NCBI GenBank assembly: GCA_001310455.1
Contig: BAXG01000024.1
Location: 20,763 to 84,762, forward strand
Direction of reading: 5' to 3'
DNA from: Photobacterium sp. JCM 19050
GTDB lineage: Bacteria; Pseudomonadota; Gammaproteobacteria; Enterobacterales; Vibrionaceae
Length of the DNA stretch: 64,000 bases
Shown here in pieces: positions 32,167 through 44,628 of the stretch; the first letter of the stretch is position 1, and each line of letters opens with the position of its first letter. The notes under the pieces are model-generated. The model worked only from the letters and a program-made list of their open reading frames with translations. It was not told the origin of the DNA and ran no database searches. The position numbers and the translations under genes were made by a program.

Positions 32167-33138
32167 TTAGAACAGTTCCACGTCGTCCTCTGGCTCCGCG
32201 CTGGTGACAAGGCCCTGTTCCACCATATCGCCGTAAACCGAAATACAATTGCGTCCCTGTTTTTTGGCATGGTGAAGGGCAGTATCCGCGTGTCCAACAA
32301 CCGTGACAGGATGATAGTCCTCTGTATTGATAGCCGTCATTCCGATAGAGACGGTGACATCTTTTGCGGTACCGAAACACCGATCTTCGACGCTGGTGCG
32401 CAGCAGTTCTGCCTTTGCCCGGGCTTGCTCATAGGTACATGGCCCCATGAGTGCAAGAAATTCATCCCCGCCGTATCGGAACAGGGTTTCATCTTTCCCG
32501 AAGAGTTGTTTGAGCAGTGCCACAATCAGCAGGATGACATCATCTCCGTAAATGTGGCCAAGATCGTCATTGATGTGTTTGAAATTGTCGATGTCGATAA
32601 TAAGCAGCCAGTGTTGTTTTTCCTTGCCTGTCGTAACCTCGGTCAATAATTCAGTCAGCCTGTTGTCGAGTACCTTTCGGTTATAAAGCCCGGTCAGGCT
32701 GTCTCGCTCACTGGCCGAGATAATCGAAATGAAGTTTTCATAGACCTTGCTGAGTCCGCTGATAAGGACGGTCTCTTCCTCCGGGATGCTCAGCCCAAGG
32801 CACATCACCCAGCCATAGAGCTTTTGTTTTATCAGAATCGGAATAAGTACGGCGTCTTTCCCGGATAACTGGAAATACTGGTTGTCCATGCTGAACAAAC
32901 TTTTGTTGAGGATCTTGTCCAGAGTCTCCAGCTCGTCATCGGTAAATTGCTGGGCGTTTGAACTGGCTCTGATAAGGAAACGCTGTGAACCGGCTGATTC
33001 AACGTCAACGATGAAAGCCCTCTCCACCTGGGTGAGTTGCAATATGGTGGTGACAAGGCTTTGGTACATTGCATCCGATTCTGTGTGTGTGGTTATGTCT
33101 ACGACAGAATGCAGGACTTCAATGCTGCTGACTTTCAT
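32167..33138 (-). CDS. Cytoplasmic GGDEF diguanylate cyclase with GAF-like sensor
   Basis: The 323-residue protein has no membrane segment. Residues 1-150 look like a GAF-type domain (MYQSLVTTILQLTQVERAFI, then LIPILIKQKLYGWVMCLGLS). A GGDEF domain begins at ERDSLTGLYNRKVLDNRL and keeps the active site LFRYGGDEFLAL and the later VTVSIGMTAIN. No RxxD inhibitory site precedes GGDEF. The ATG at 33138 is chosen because GAGGAG lies eight bases upstream; a GTG two codons earlier is possible. It is in tandem with the SBP-GGDEF gene 109 bases downstream. The signal is unknown. Confidence 0.9.
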   Translation of the reverse strand: MKVSSIEVLHSVVDITTHTESDAMYQSLVTTILQLTQVERAFIVDVESAGSQRFLIRASSNAQQFTDDELETLDKILNKSLFSMDNQYFQLSGKDAVLIPILIKQKLYGWVMCLGLSIPEEETVLISGLSKVYENFISIISASERDSLTGLYNRKVLDNRLTELLTEVTTGKEKQHWLLIIDIDNFKHINDDLGHIYGDDVILLIVALLKQLFGKDETLFRYGGDEFLALMGPCTYEQARAKAELLRTSVEDRCFGTAKDVTVSIGMTAINTEDYHPVTVVGHADTALHHAKKQGRNCISVYGDMVEQGLVTSAEPEDDVELF

Positions 33139-33203
33139 TCGCACGTCTCCTCGATATTCTACTTTTTGAGTATAGATCTATGTTTTGAGACGCAGTGAGA
33201 AAT

Positions 33204-33895
33204 CTAACTAATTAGATAGTGTTGCATGATCTCCGGCGGATCTTTGAGAATGTTGACACTTCCGGAAAGCGCTATTTTCCCGCCCTCCACAAACAGGAAT
33301 CTGTCTGCGATTGCCAGCGCATCATCCGGTGAGTGTGTCACCATAAGTACCGTGGTTTGCCTTTCATCCGCAAGCGCCTTAACCAGCCCGAGCATGTCTT
33401 TACGAAGGCCGGGTCGAGGGCTGAGAAAGGCTCGTCGAGTAGCAAAAGCGGGCGCTCCCGCACCAGGCTGCGAGCCAGAGCAACCCGCTGGCGCTGACCA
33501 CCTGATAGCTGCCCCGGCAGGCGGTCAAGGTAGCCTTCCAAGCCAACCCGGCTGGCTGCCGCAGTGATAGCGGTTTTCTGCGCGGGAGAAAGGGAAAGAT
33601 CCGGGGCAATGCCAAGGGCAATGTTGTCGGTAACGCTCAGGTGCGGGAAAAGATTGTGCTCCTGAAACAACATGGTGAGCGGGCGAAGGTGCGCCGGCTT
33701 GTCAGTGATGTCTTCGCTGTTTACCACAACTGAACCGGATACGGCCGGTATCATTCCGGCCAGCAAGGAAAGCAGCGTACTTTTCCCTGCGCCGCTCGGG
33801 CCAAGCACTGCAATAATTTCCCCCTGACGGGCGTCAAACTCAAACACCATCTCAGCCTGCTGGTAGCGGTAAGTCAGGTTGTGGACACTCAGCAT
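33204..33895 (-). CDS. thiQ: Thiamine ABC transporter ATPase ThiQ (one apparent frameshift)
   Basis: This is the ATP-binding subunit of the thiamine/TPP importer. Walker A (LGPSGAGKSTLLSLLAGM), the Q-loop (LFQEHNLFPHLSV), the signature LSGGQRQRVALARSL and Walker B LLLLDEPFSALDP are present. The frame breaks near 33402, after the D-loop, where CCG-GGC-CTT lost a G, and continues with LGLVKALADERQTTVLMVTH. The corrected length is about 230 residues. The start overlaps the end of thiP, so translation is probably coupled. Confidence 0.93.
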
Positions 33896-35492
33896 GCTGT
33901 TTTCCTCGTCATTATTCTTTCAATCAACCAGTACGTCCCTAGGCTCAGGAGCATCAGTAACAGGGCAACCGTTGAGCTGGCTCCCAGTTGGTAACTGCCC
34001 ATCAATTGGTAAAGATAAAGGGGCAGGGTCCGGAAGTCCTGGCTGCCAAACAGGGCAATTGCCCCTAAATCACCGATAGAGAGCACCATGGTAAGGGCGA
34101 TCCCCTGGGCGAGCGGTTTTCGTACCAGTGACCACTCGACGACTTTCAACCGGTTGAGCCCCTTGATTCCCAGCGACGCGCAAAGCGGTGTGTACTGCTG
34201 TGCAACCTGAAAAAGTGGCTGGGACAAGATCTTAATCAGATAAGGGAGCGCCATCAGGGCGTTGACCAGCGCAACCAGCCAGAAAGCCATGCCGAATACA
34301 TCGGCTACTGGCCTTAGCAGCAAAAACAGCCCGGTTGAAATAACAAGCCCCGGTGTGACCAGGATGATTGAGCCGATAAGCTCCATTCGGTCGGCGCGGC
34401 CTCCAAGCCCGTGGTAGCGCCAGAACCGGCTTGCCAGCAGCAGGGCGACAGCCAGCGTCATAGCCAGAAATGTCGCAGTAATGCTGACCTTCATTGAGGA
34501 CAGAATGGCCTGCCATAGTTCACTTTCAGCGAGAACAGACAAGCCGTGCGGGTTGAGCCCTCGGATAACCACAACCAGCAACGGCGGCAGGGTCAGAAGG
34601 GCAACAAGGGCAATCCATGTTGCATCCCAGCGTTTGGCGGCAGCGGAATCCAGTGCAGCCGGTAACGGCACTCCGGAGTTGTGTTTAAGGCTGCTTTCGG
34701 TCACCACCGGTTTGGCCCATTTCTGGATAACCAAAGCCAGCGTGCCGCAGAGAAACATCTGCCACACTGCCAGAATGGCACCGGTTTGCAGGTCAAAGTC
34801 AAAGCGCAGTGCCTGGTAGATGGCAAGCTCAATGGTCGTCGCACCCGGCCCGCCACCCAGCGCCATGACAGTTGCGAAACTGGTAAAGCAGAGCATAAAT
34901 ACCAACCCGGCAACGTGGGGCAGTTGTTGGCGCATATACGGCCATTCAATCAGGCGGAAACGGTGCCAGCCGCGAATCCCGAGATGGTTGGCGAGCTGAA
35001 CCTGCTCTGAAGGAATTTGCTCCAGGCTTTGCAGCAAAAGCCTGCCGAAAAAGGCAAGTTGAAAAAAATGTGAGCCAGTAATATTCCGCCAAGCCCGTAT
35101 AAATTGAACGGCAGAGATACCCCGAAAAGAGACAACCCATCTGCAATCAACCCCCGGTTACCGTAGATTGCAACCAGTCCCACGACGCCGACTAACACCG
35201 GTAAAACCAGGGTCATGGAAAACAGCCTCAGTAACAGGGAGCGGCCCGGAAACCGTCGCAGGTAAAGCGCATGGGCAACCGGTATCGCCAATCCGACACT
35301 GAACAACACAGAAAGCGTGGCTTGTTTGAAGGTGAAGGCGGTGACGTGCCTAAGGTAGCTGTCGTGCCAGAGATCGCCGGGATTCAGAGTGGGAGACTGC
35401 ACCAGCAGAGCAAGTATGGAGCCGGCCACCAGGGCAATGATCAGCCCGGCAGAAAGGATGCCGGGCCAGGTACGGGACGGGTTGAGGATCAC
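33889..35492 (-). CDS. thiP: Thiamine ABC transporter permease ThiP (one apparent frameshift)
   Basis: The corrected 534-residue membrane protein has about 12 hydrophobic segments and two permease loops of the binding-protein-dependent type (LQSLEQIPSEQVQLANHLGI and GIKGLNRLKVVEWSLVRKPL). These are the coupling regions that contact ThiQ. The frame breaks near 35055 in a T run (LPFFGRLLLQ). The start is a GTG at 35492, five bases after the thiB stop, and the end overlaps thiQ by seven bases. The gene order thiB-thiP-thiQ is standard. Confidence 0.93.
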
Positions 35493-35497
35493 TTAGC

Positions 35498-36493
35498 TTA
35501 TTTCACCAGTGCTTGCTGCCATTCGCGAATCCAGTCGCGGCGGTCCTTTGCCACTTCTTCGGGGCTGAATTCCAGCGATTTGGCAGGCTTCGTCAGGGTA
35601 CTGAAACCTTCCGGCAATGTGACTCCGGTAACCGGGTACATCCACTGCGTGGTAGGCAGGATTTCCTGGAAGGAATCCGAAAGCATAAAGGTCAGGAATT
35701 TATCTGCCAGAGCCGGGTTATCCGTAGACTTCACTTTGGCAGCTACTTCTACCTGCATGTAGTGGCCTTCACTGAAATCGGCGGCAGCATACTTGCTGTC
35801 GTTTTCGGCAATCAGGTGATAAGCCGGGGAAGTGGTGTACGAGAGCACCATATCTGCCTCGCCTTCAAGGAACATGCTGTAGGCTTCGGACCAGCCTTTG
35901 GTGACTGTCACGGTATGCTTGGCCAGTTTCTGCCAGGCATCGGCTGCTTTGTCACCGTAGACCGCTTTCATCCACAGAAGCAGGCCCTGGCCCGGTGTAG
36001 ATGTGCGGGGATCTTGGTAGATCACCTTGATGTCCTGGCGGTTTTCCACCAGATCCTTCAGGCTCTTTGGCGGGTTAGCCAGCGAGTCCTTGTTGTAAAC
36101 AAAGGCAAAGTAGCCGTAATCGTAAGGGACAAATGTGGAATCGCTCCAGCCGCCCGGTACGGTTAATTTGCCTGTATCCACGCGGCTCTCCGCTAACAAT
36201 CCGGTATTCTTGGCTTCTTCAATCAGGTTGTTGTCCAGCCCAAGGACCACATCAGCCTTGCTGTTTTTACCTTCCAGACGCAGACGATTGAGGATAGAGA
36301 CGCCGTCCTCGAGAGCAACAAAGTCAATTTTGCAGCCACCACATTCCGCTTCAAACGCTTTTTTGACTGCCGGCGCCGGCCCCCAGTCTGCAGCAAATGA
36401 ATCGTAGGTATACACCTTCAGGGTGTTGTCAGCGGCAAAGGCTGAGCCCGAAACGATAGCCAGGGTTGTTAATAGGGTTGTTGTGGATTTCAC
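35498..36493 (-). CDS. thiB: Thiamine-binding periplasmic protein ThiB
   Basis: A signal peptide (MKSTTTLLTTLAIVSGSAFA) precedes a periplasmic binding protein of about 312 mature residues. The family signature is visible in LKVYTYDSFAADWGPAPAVK, FVPYDYGYFAFVYNKDSL and DPRTSTPGQGLLLWMKAVYG. It delivers thiamine, thiamine phosphate and TPP to ThiPQ. The start codon is a GTG with AAGGAGC upstream. A TPP riboswitch lies in the 5' leader, so the operon should be shut when TPP is abundant. The frame is intact. Confidence 0.96.
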   Translation of the reverse strand: MKSTTTLLTTLAIVSGSAFAADNTLKVYTYDSFAADWGPAPAVKKAFEAECGGCKIDFVALEDGVSILNRLRLEGKNSKADVVLGLDNNLIEEAKNTGLLAESRVDTGKLTVPGGWSDSTFVPYDYGYFAFVYNKDSLANPPKSLKDLVENRQDIKVIYQDPRTSTPGQGLLLWMKAVYGDKAADAWQKLAKHTVTVTKGWSEAYSMFLEGEADMVLSYTTSPAYHLIAENDSKYAAADFSEGHYMQVEVAAKVKSTDNPALADKFLTFMLSDSFQEILPTTQWMYPVTGVTLPEGFSTLTKPAKSLEFSPEEVAKDRRDWIREWQQALVK

Positions 36494-36611
36494 TCTGCGC
36501 TCCTTACGTCATGACTTACCAAACGGAATATTACTCCGGGTGGTCTGTCAGTATAGGTGCGGCACAGGGGTTGAGAAGGCGGGGAGAGTGGGCTTACCGC
36601 TTCTGCTCTCA

Positions 36612-36690
36612 ATTCCTACGCCAGCATTACCTGGTTCAGGTTCAATGGGTTTCTCTCAGCCGCTCAGTAATGACGGCACCCCATGAGAAC
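36612..36690 (-). promoter_or_regulatory. TPP riboswitch (THI element) of thiBPQ
   Basis: Read on the minus strand, the leader contains GGGGTGCC, then the core ACTGAGCGGCTGAGA, then TTGAACCTGAACCAGG followed by TAATGCTGGCGTAGGAA. These are the conserved blocks of the TPP-sensing riboswitch in the right order and spacing. It ends about 120 bases before the thiB start. No clear intrinsic terminator follows, so control of translation initiation is more likely, as for many proteobacterial thi operons (inference). Confidence 0.95.
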
Positions 36691-36767
36691 ATCAGCGATT
36701 CTAAAAGGTTCAGATACGGTGAACCAGTCTTTTATAGCCAAAATTCGACAAGTGAGAGCTGGGCATA

Positions 36768-37573
36768 TCAGGCTTTGTTGAGAGCCCAGTCGTACTCGTA
36801 TTCAATTTTTCCGTCGAAAGCATTCAGATCGTCGGACTGACGGTAGCGATTGATATGTTCGATAACGCCTTTTTTATTGCCGCCAAAATCATCTGCAAAC
36901 CATTCATAAATCGAAGAAAGCTGGAGTTTTTCGCCTTTCAGGGTTGCACCCTTTTGACTGTTTACAAACTGGGTTGCAGCCTGCTCTAGCAAGCTTTCTG
37001 TGTTGTCGGCGGTAAACGCGTCAGGTTGAAGGTTTGGGCAACCGAGGCTGGCACAATTCACCGCATAGTGGGTGCGGGGGTCATTCCAGATTGGGCGTAA
37101 AATCCGGTGCTCGATATCATTCAGGGTGAGGTTTTGTCCGGCGATAGTAATGACCTTATCTCCCCACGGCCCGAAACTGAAAAGGCCTCCCAGCTTAGTG
37201 ATGGATTTCACTGGGTAATTATCCAAGATGAGATCGACAGTAATCGCGTTGTAGATATTTACCCAATACGCATACTGCTCTGCTTTGGAATAACTGCGCG
37301 GGTCAACATCCGCCAATCCCCGGATATAGTTCTTCAGGTTTTTTGGTCAGCTGGAGTAACCGCCTGATAGTCAAACAGTGTGTTTTCACCTTTTGTTACC
37401 AGGTAAGCATCCAGCAACGCTTGCCAGGGTTGGTGGGAAAGCGTTTGTATTGATGCGGGGTTTGCTTTGTCCCAAAACGGCCAAAGCTCGGATTTTGGCG
37501 CAGCAAATGCGCTGCCTGTTAGAATGGAGAAAGTTAGCAGTGCGCCGAACAATTTCTTGAGCAATAAGGTCAT
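36768..37573 (-). CDS. Secreted DUF547 domain protein (one apparent frameshift)
   Basis: A signal peptide (LLKKLFGALLTFSILTGSAF) leads into a DUF547 domain, recognised from AEQYAYWVNIYNAITVDLIL, FSFGPWGDKVITIAGQNLT and RTHYAVNCASLGCPNLQP. The frame breaks near 37340, where an A run in CAA-AAA-AAC-CTG has lost one base. The corrected length is about 268 residues. The biochemical role of this family is not established, although DUF547 proteins resemble papain-fold or glutaredoxin-linked proteins in some reports. It lies downstream of leuD on the same strand but is separated from it by a terminator. Confidence 0.85.
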
Positions 37574-37641
37574 TTTGGGTTTCTCATCTGTTGTTGTTGG
37601 ATTAAAAGACCGCCCTGCGTTTGATTATATTTCATCAAAGA

Positions 37642-37665
37642 AAAACCGGCGTTTAAGCCGGTTTT
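37642..37665 (-). terminator. Terminator after leuD
   Basis: AAAACCGGC and GCCGGTTTT form a nine-pair stem around GTTTAA; on the minus strand it ends in a T run, about 35 bases after the leuD stop. Confidence 0.8.
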
Positions 37666-37699
37666 AGTCTTTTTTAGCTGATTTTTATGTTTCGTAGGC

Positions 37700-38302
37700 T
37701 CAGCGCAAAAATGCCGGAATCTTGCTTTCGTACTCAGCAATTTTCTCTTCGTGCTGAAGCGTCAGGCCGATATTGTCGAGGCCGTTCAACAAGCAATGGC
37801 GGCGAAATGCATGGATTTCGAATGAGTATGAATTGCCACCGGCAGAGACTGTCTGGGCTTCCAGATCCAACGTGATTTCTGCCCCTTCGTTTTGCTCAAC
37901 AAAGGTAAACAGAGCATCAACTTCAGTATCGGTCAGACGTACCGGCACCATCCCGTTGTTAATGGTATTGCCATAGAAAATGTCAGCAAAGCTCGGTGCG
38001 ATGATGACTTTAAAGCCGTAATCATCCAGAGCCCACGGGGCATGTTCACGGGATGAGCCGCAGCCAAAGTTCTCGCGGGCCAGCAGTACACTGGCTCCCT
38101 TGTAGCGCGGCGCGTTCAGCACAAAATCCGGGTTTGGCTGCTCACCGGCATCGTCCAGGAAACGCCAGTCGTGGAACAGGTGCTTACCGAATCCGGTGCG
38201 GGTGACTTTCTGCAAAAACTGCTTCGGGATGATCGCATCGGTATCCACATTCGCAGCATCCAGTGGGGCCACAAGGCCGGTGTGTTGTTTGATTCCTGCC
38301 AT
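37700..38302 (-). CDS. leuD: 3-isopropylmalate dehydratase small subunit
   Basis: LeuD is the swivel-domain partner of LeuC in the second step of leucine synthesis. The 200-residue protein begins [20 protein letters not shown] and contains [20 protein letters not shown] and the conserved [20 protein letters not shown]. The ATG at 38302 is chosen because GGGAGGA lies just upstream and the product matches family length; ATG codons further out are not supported. It lies ten bases after leuC. Confidence 0.96.
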   Translation of the reverse strand: MAGIKQHTGLVAPLDAANVDTDAIIPKQFLQKVTRTGFGKHLFHDWRFLDDAGEQPNPDFVLNAPRYKGASVLLARENFGCGSSREHAPWALDDYGFKVIIAPSFADIFYGNTINNGMVPVRLTDTEVDALFTFVEQNEGAEITLDLEAQTVSAGGNSYSFEIHAFRRHCLLNGLDNIGLTLQHEEKIAEYESKIPAFLR

Positions 38303-38312
38303 GTTTCCTCCC

Positions 38313-39722
38313 TTACAGTTCGCTGACATCAGTAAAGTGACCGGCAATCGCAGCTGCCGCTGCCATTGCTGGGCTTACAAGGTGGGTACGGCCGTCACGG
38401 CCCTGACGCCCTTCAAAGTTACGGTTGCTGGTGGATGCGCAACGTTCTTTCGGACCAAGGCGGTCGTTGTTCATAGCAAGGCACATTGAACAGCCCGGCA
38501 GACGCCATTCAAACCCGGCTTCCAAAAGAACCTTGTCGAGCCCTTCCGCTTCGGCTTGCGCTTTCACTTGCTCTGAACCCGGCACAACCATCGCATGGAC
38601 GCTTGCCGCTACTTTCCGGCCCGTTGCCACTTCCGCGGCAGCACGGATATCTTCGATACGGGAGTTGGTGCAAGAGCCGATAAAGACCTTATCGACTTTG
38701 ATATCAGTCCACTGCTGCCCGGCTTCCAGCCCCATGTATTTGAGGGCGCGCTCGGCAGAATGGCGCTCAATTGGGTCACTGAAACTTTCCGGGGACGGAA
38801 TCTGCTGGTCAATACCGATAACCTGACCCGGATTGGTTCCCCAGGTAACCTGTGGGCGAATGTCTTTTGCATCCAGGGTGACAACGGAATCGAACTCTGC
38901 GCCGTCGTCGGTTTTGAGTGTGTTCCAATATTCTACGGCGGCATCCCAGTCTGCGCCGGTCGGGGCAAACTTGCGGCCTTTGATGTATTCGTAGGTGGTA
39001 TCATCCGGGGCAATCAACCCGGCCTTGGCACCCAGTTCAATGGCCATGTTGCACACTGTCATCCGGCCTTCCATGGTGAGGTCCCGAATAGCCTCGCCGC
39101 AGAATTCCACCACATGTCCGGTACCGCCGGCAGCCGTGGTTTTGCCGATGATGGCCAGCACAATGTCCTTGGCGGTCACGCCCGGGTTCACCTTGCCGCG
39201 AACCTCAATTTTCATGGTCTTGGCGCGGGATTGCTTGAGGGTCTGGGTTGCCAGAACATGCTCGACCTCAGACGTGCCGATACCAAAAGCCAGCGCACCG
39301 AAAGCGCCGTGGGTGGCAGTGTGTGAGTCACCACAAACAATGGTCATGCCCGGGAGGGTCAGGCCAAGCTCCGGCCCCATCACATGTACAATGCCTTGGT
39401 ATTTGTGATTGAGGTCATACAGTGAAACACCAAATTCTTCACAGTTCACGGCCAGCGTTTCCATCTGGATGCGGGCCATTTCACCGGAAGCCTTGATGTC
39501 TTTGGTTTCGGTAGAAACGTTGTGATCCATGGTGGCGAAAGTTTTACTCACCTGGCGCACAGGACGGTTGTGTGCGCGCAGGCCGTCAAATGCCTGAGGC
39601 GAGGTCACTTCATGGACAAGGTGGTGGTTGATGTAAAGCAGCGGGGTTTCCCCCGGTGCTTCTACGACTACATGGGCGTCATAAACCTTTTCGTATAATG
39701 TTTTTGCTTTTTGCGTCGACAT
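38313..39722 (-). CDS. leuC: 3-isopropylmalate dehydratase large subunit
   Basis: This aconitase-family enzyme isomerises 2- to 3-isopropylmalate with a 4Fe-4S cluster. The cluster cysteines are in [13 protein letters not shown] and [13 protein letters not shown]. Other family segments include [20 protein letters not shown] and [20 protein letters not shown]. The length of 469 residues is standard and the frame is intact. It forms the leuABCD operon, between leuB and leuD. Confidence 0.97.
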   Translation of the reverse strand: MSTQKAKTLYEKVYDAHVVVEAPGETPLLYINHHLVHEVTSPQAFDGLRAHNRPVRQVSKTFATMDHNVSTETKDIKASGEMARIQMETLAVNCEEFGVSLYDLNHKYQGIVHVMGPELGLTLPGMTIVCGDSHTATHGAFGALAFGIGTSEVEHVLATQTLKQSRAKTMKIEVRGKVNPGVTAKDIVLAIIGKTTAAGGTGHVVEFCGEAIRDLTMEGRMTVCNMAIELGAKAGLIAPDDTTYEYIKGRKFAPTGADWDAAVEYWNTLKTDDGAEFDSVVTLDAKDIRPQVTWGTNPGQVIGIDQQIPSPESFSDPIERHSAERALKYMGLEAGQQWTDIKVDKVFIGSCTNSRIEDIRAAAEVATGRKVAASVHAMVVPGSEQVKAQAEAEGLDKVLLEAGFEWRLPGCSMCLAMNNDRLGPKERCASTSNRNFEGRQGRDGRTHLVSPAMAAAAAIAGHFTDVSEL

Positions 39723-39758
39723 TGCTTTTCTTCCTGAAAGTGTTTTCGTCCCTGGGGA

Positions 39759-42407
<2,649 letters not shown>

Positions 42408-42457
42408 CGTGTTTTCCTCGCTTCCCTTGTCCAGCACATTTGCGCGGAATACATAAC

Positions 42458-42487
42458 AAAAAACCCGCGCATTTGCGCGGGTTTTTT
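42458..42487 (-). terminator. Attenuator terminator of the leu operon
   Basis: On the minus strand AAAAAACCCGCGC, AAAT, GCGCGGGTTTTTT form a strong terminator between leuL and leuA. Its CCCGCGC arm can instead pair with GCGCGGG at the end of leuL, giving the alternative structure expected of attenuation. Confidence 0.88.
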
Positions 42488-42518
42488 AAATTCTTGTGTT
42501 TATTCGTTTGTCCACAAG

Positions 42519-42584
42519 CTACCCGCGCGATGATTTCACGAGAAGTAGTAGACCAAGCAGATCGAAACGGATAAACGGATTCAT
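42519..42584 (-). CDS. leuL: leu operon leader peptide LeuL
   Basis: A 21-codon frame starts MNPFIRFDLL and continues GLLLLVKSSRG. Six of seven consecutive codons, positions 9 to 15, are leucine codons (CTG CTT, Gly, CTA CTA CTT CTC), including the rare CTA twice. AGAGGAAAG precedes the ATG. Ribosome stalling at these codons when charged leucyl-tRNA is scarce should prevent formation of the downstream terminator and allow leuABCD transcription. The last codons contain the GCGCGGG that can pair with the terminator arm. Too short for ordinary gene finders. Confidence 0.88.
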   Translation of the reverse strand: MNPFIRFDLLGLLLLVKSSRG

Positions 42585-42614
42585 TGTGTTACTTTCCTCT
42601 AACAACTGCACATT

Positions 42615-42643
42615 GAATAACCCATACACTGTCCGGTCGTCAA
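42615..42643 (-). promoter_or_regulatory. Probable leuABCD promoter
   Basis: On the minus strand TTGACG is followed after 17 bases by TTATTC, ending 31 bases upstream of leuL. The -35 match is good and the -10 match is modest. Confidence 0.4.
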
Positions 42644-42823
42644 GGCGTGAGTGGCGGTGGATGCGATGTAAAACGCACATTCTCAATTATTTGTGTTTGT
42701 GTTACACCTCATGGGTAGATGATTAGTCTGCGTGAGAGCTCTGAATTCGAATCGGTGTCTTTCAGGGCGCGACTTTGCGACATTTCGTATTGAATTCTGT
42801 TTCCATGCGCTTTTTTTCGTAAC

Positions 42824-42863
42824 CTGTCATCAAGCTGTCGGTAAAGCGTCACCGCTCTGTCAT
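42824..42863 (+). promoter_or_regulatory. Double Pho box (four PhoB half-sites)
   Basis: Four seven-base half-sites occur at exact 11-base steps: CTGTCAT (42824), CTGTCGG (42835), GCGTCAC (42846) and CTGTCAT (42857), each separated by four bases. This is the architecture of PhoB operators (CTGTCAT, four bases, CTGTCAT, repeated). A possible -10 element TAGTCT lies at 42874-42879, ten bases after the array, the spacing expected when PhoB replaces -35 recognition. The PAP2 gene starts 47 bases downstream on the same strand. Confidence 0.8.
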
Positions 42864-42909
42864 TAACCGTGCCTAGTCTTACTCTTGATAACTATTAGGA
42901 GTGTAGGTA

Positions 42910-43425
42910 ATGCGGGCACTGGCTCCCATACAGAAAGTAGATTTCGCACTTTCATCAATCTGCCTCGGCCACAGGTTCAACCGTGAAGTCGCAACCTGTT
43001 CCCGGTGGGTTTCACACAGCGGTGATGGACACCTTTATCTTGCCGTTGGTGTTTTGCTGGCACTGCTAGCTGGTGATGCGGGTGTAACATTCTTTTTTAC
43101 CGCGCTGATAGCGTTCGCCCTTGAGCTGCCGGTTTACATCATTTTGAAGCGCCTTTTTCGTCGCAACCGGCCAAGTCATATCCCTTCTTTTATTACACCG
43201 TCAGATCGTTACAGCATGCCGTCCGGCCATACCGCCGCAGCCTGTTTGATGGCGACGTTACTCAGTCATTATTTCCCATCTTTTGCCGTTGTTTACTGGA
43301 TTTGGGCCGGTTGTATAGGGCTTTCCCGGATACTGCTCGGTGTGCATTTTGCCTCGGATGTTATTGCAGGCTCCCTGTTAGGGATTGGCTGTGCTGCCAT
43401 GGTTCTGGACTGGGCTGTTATCTGA
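42910..43425 (+). CDS. PAP2-family membrane phosphatase
   Basis: The 171-residue membrane protein has the three phosphatase motifs of the PAP2 superfamily: KRLFRRNRP, PSGHTAAACL and SRILLGVHFASDVIAGSLLG. Between and around them are about four or five hydrophobic segments. Such enzymes dephosphorylate phosphatidic acid, phosphatidylglycerol phosphate or undecaprenyl diphosphate at the membrane surface. AGGAG precedes the ATG. The strong double Pho box upstream suggests induction by phosphate starvation. The next gene in the same direction encodes a glycosyltransferase, 94 bases away. The substrate is unknown; diacylglycerol production from phosphatidate is an attractive possibility. Confidence 0.87.
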   Translation: MRALAPIQKVDFALSSICLGHRFNREVATCSRWVSHSGDGHLYLAVGVLLALLAGDAGVTFFFTALIAFALELPVYIILKRLFRRNRPSHIPSFITPSDRYSMPSGHTAAACLMATLLSHYFPSFAVVYWIWAGCIGLSRILLGVHFASDVIAGSLLGIGCAAMVLDWAVI

Positions 43426-43519
43426 TTATCCATTATTAATCATGGTGTTAATTGCAAACTCTTGCCGGCGTGAAATGCAATAAAAGCTAAAAATTCCTTA
43501 ATTGATATAACGGGTTTAT

Positions 43520-44628
43520 ATGAAAATACTCTACGGTGTCCAGGGAACAGGAAACGGCCATATTTCTCGTGCCAGGGCGATAGCGCAAGCCCTGAAAAAA
43601 CACAGCAATGTAGATGTTCAGTTTTTGCTGAGTGGCCGGGAGGACTCCGGGTATTTTGATATGGATGCGTTTGGCGATTACCAGACACGCACCGGTCTGA
43701 CATTCCTGACGGAATCCGGGAAGGTTAACTATATGAAGACGGGTCTGAAATCCGCACCTGTTACATTGGTGAAAGATATCCGCTCATTGGATACCCGGGA
43801 ATTTGATCTTGTTATCTCTGATTTTGAACCTGTCACCGCATGGGCAGCCAAGCAGCAGAAAACCCCCTCTATATCTATCAGCCATCAGTGCGCCTTCTCC
43901 GGAAACGTCCCGGTTGAAGGAGAGAGCCTGATCAGCCGCGCTGTGATGCGATATTTTGCTCCGACAGAGAAAAAACTGGGTCTTCACTGGTACCATTTTG
44001 GCGAAACCAACATTCTGCCGCCGATTATTGACCTCGACAGAGAGACGGTACCGGCCAGCCAGGATTTTTACGTGGTTTACCTGCCGTTTGAAAACCTTGA
44101 TGACATCCTTTCCCTTCTCACTCGCTACGCCCAGAAGTTCAAGGTGTTCCATCCGTCAGTAAAAGAAGAAAGGGATGTGGAAAATGTATCGTTGTTCCGG
44201 CCATCTCGTGATGGTTTCCACTACGCGCTCACGCAATGTGCCGGCGTGATGTCAAATGGCGGGTTTGAATTGCCGTCTGAGGCACTTTTTCTCGGGAAAA
44301 ACTCTTGGTCAAACCCCTTGCCGGGCAGTTTGAGCAGATGAGTAACGTCAATACACTCAGCAGTATGGGGTTGGCGGACAGTATGGAAACGCTTGATCCG
44401 CGCGTGGTGAGGCAATGGCTGGACAAACCGGCTGCTGATCGCCTGATGCTGCCGGATGTCGCCGGCATTGTTGCTGACTGGCTGGTTAATGGTGATATTG
44501 CCAATTTTGCCTCGCTTTGGCAGGAATCCTGGTCCCAGGTTCGCTTTCCGGAGAGTGTTATGGAGTGGATTGAAGAGTTCGAAATGCGGGAAGAACACTA
44601 CTCATCGGGTGCTATGCCGGTTCGATAA
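43520..44628 (+). CDS. MJ1255/VC2487-family glycosyltransferase (one apparent frameshift)
   Basis: The corrected protein of about 370 residues starts MKILYGVQGTGNGHISRARA, the typical donor-fold start of the MJ1255/VC2487 glycosyltransferase family (GT-B fold, related to MurG and UDP-glycosyltransferases). The C-terminal part includes QCAGVMSNGGFELPSEALFL, the probable sugar-nucleotide binding turn. The frame breaks near 44303, where AAA-AAA-CTC lost an A. The family has no assigned substrate. Its place behind a PAP2 phosphatase and a Pho box suggests lipid glycosylation under phosphate limitation (inference). Confidence 0.82.
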
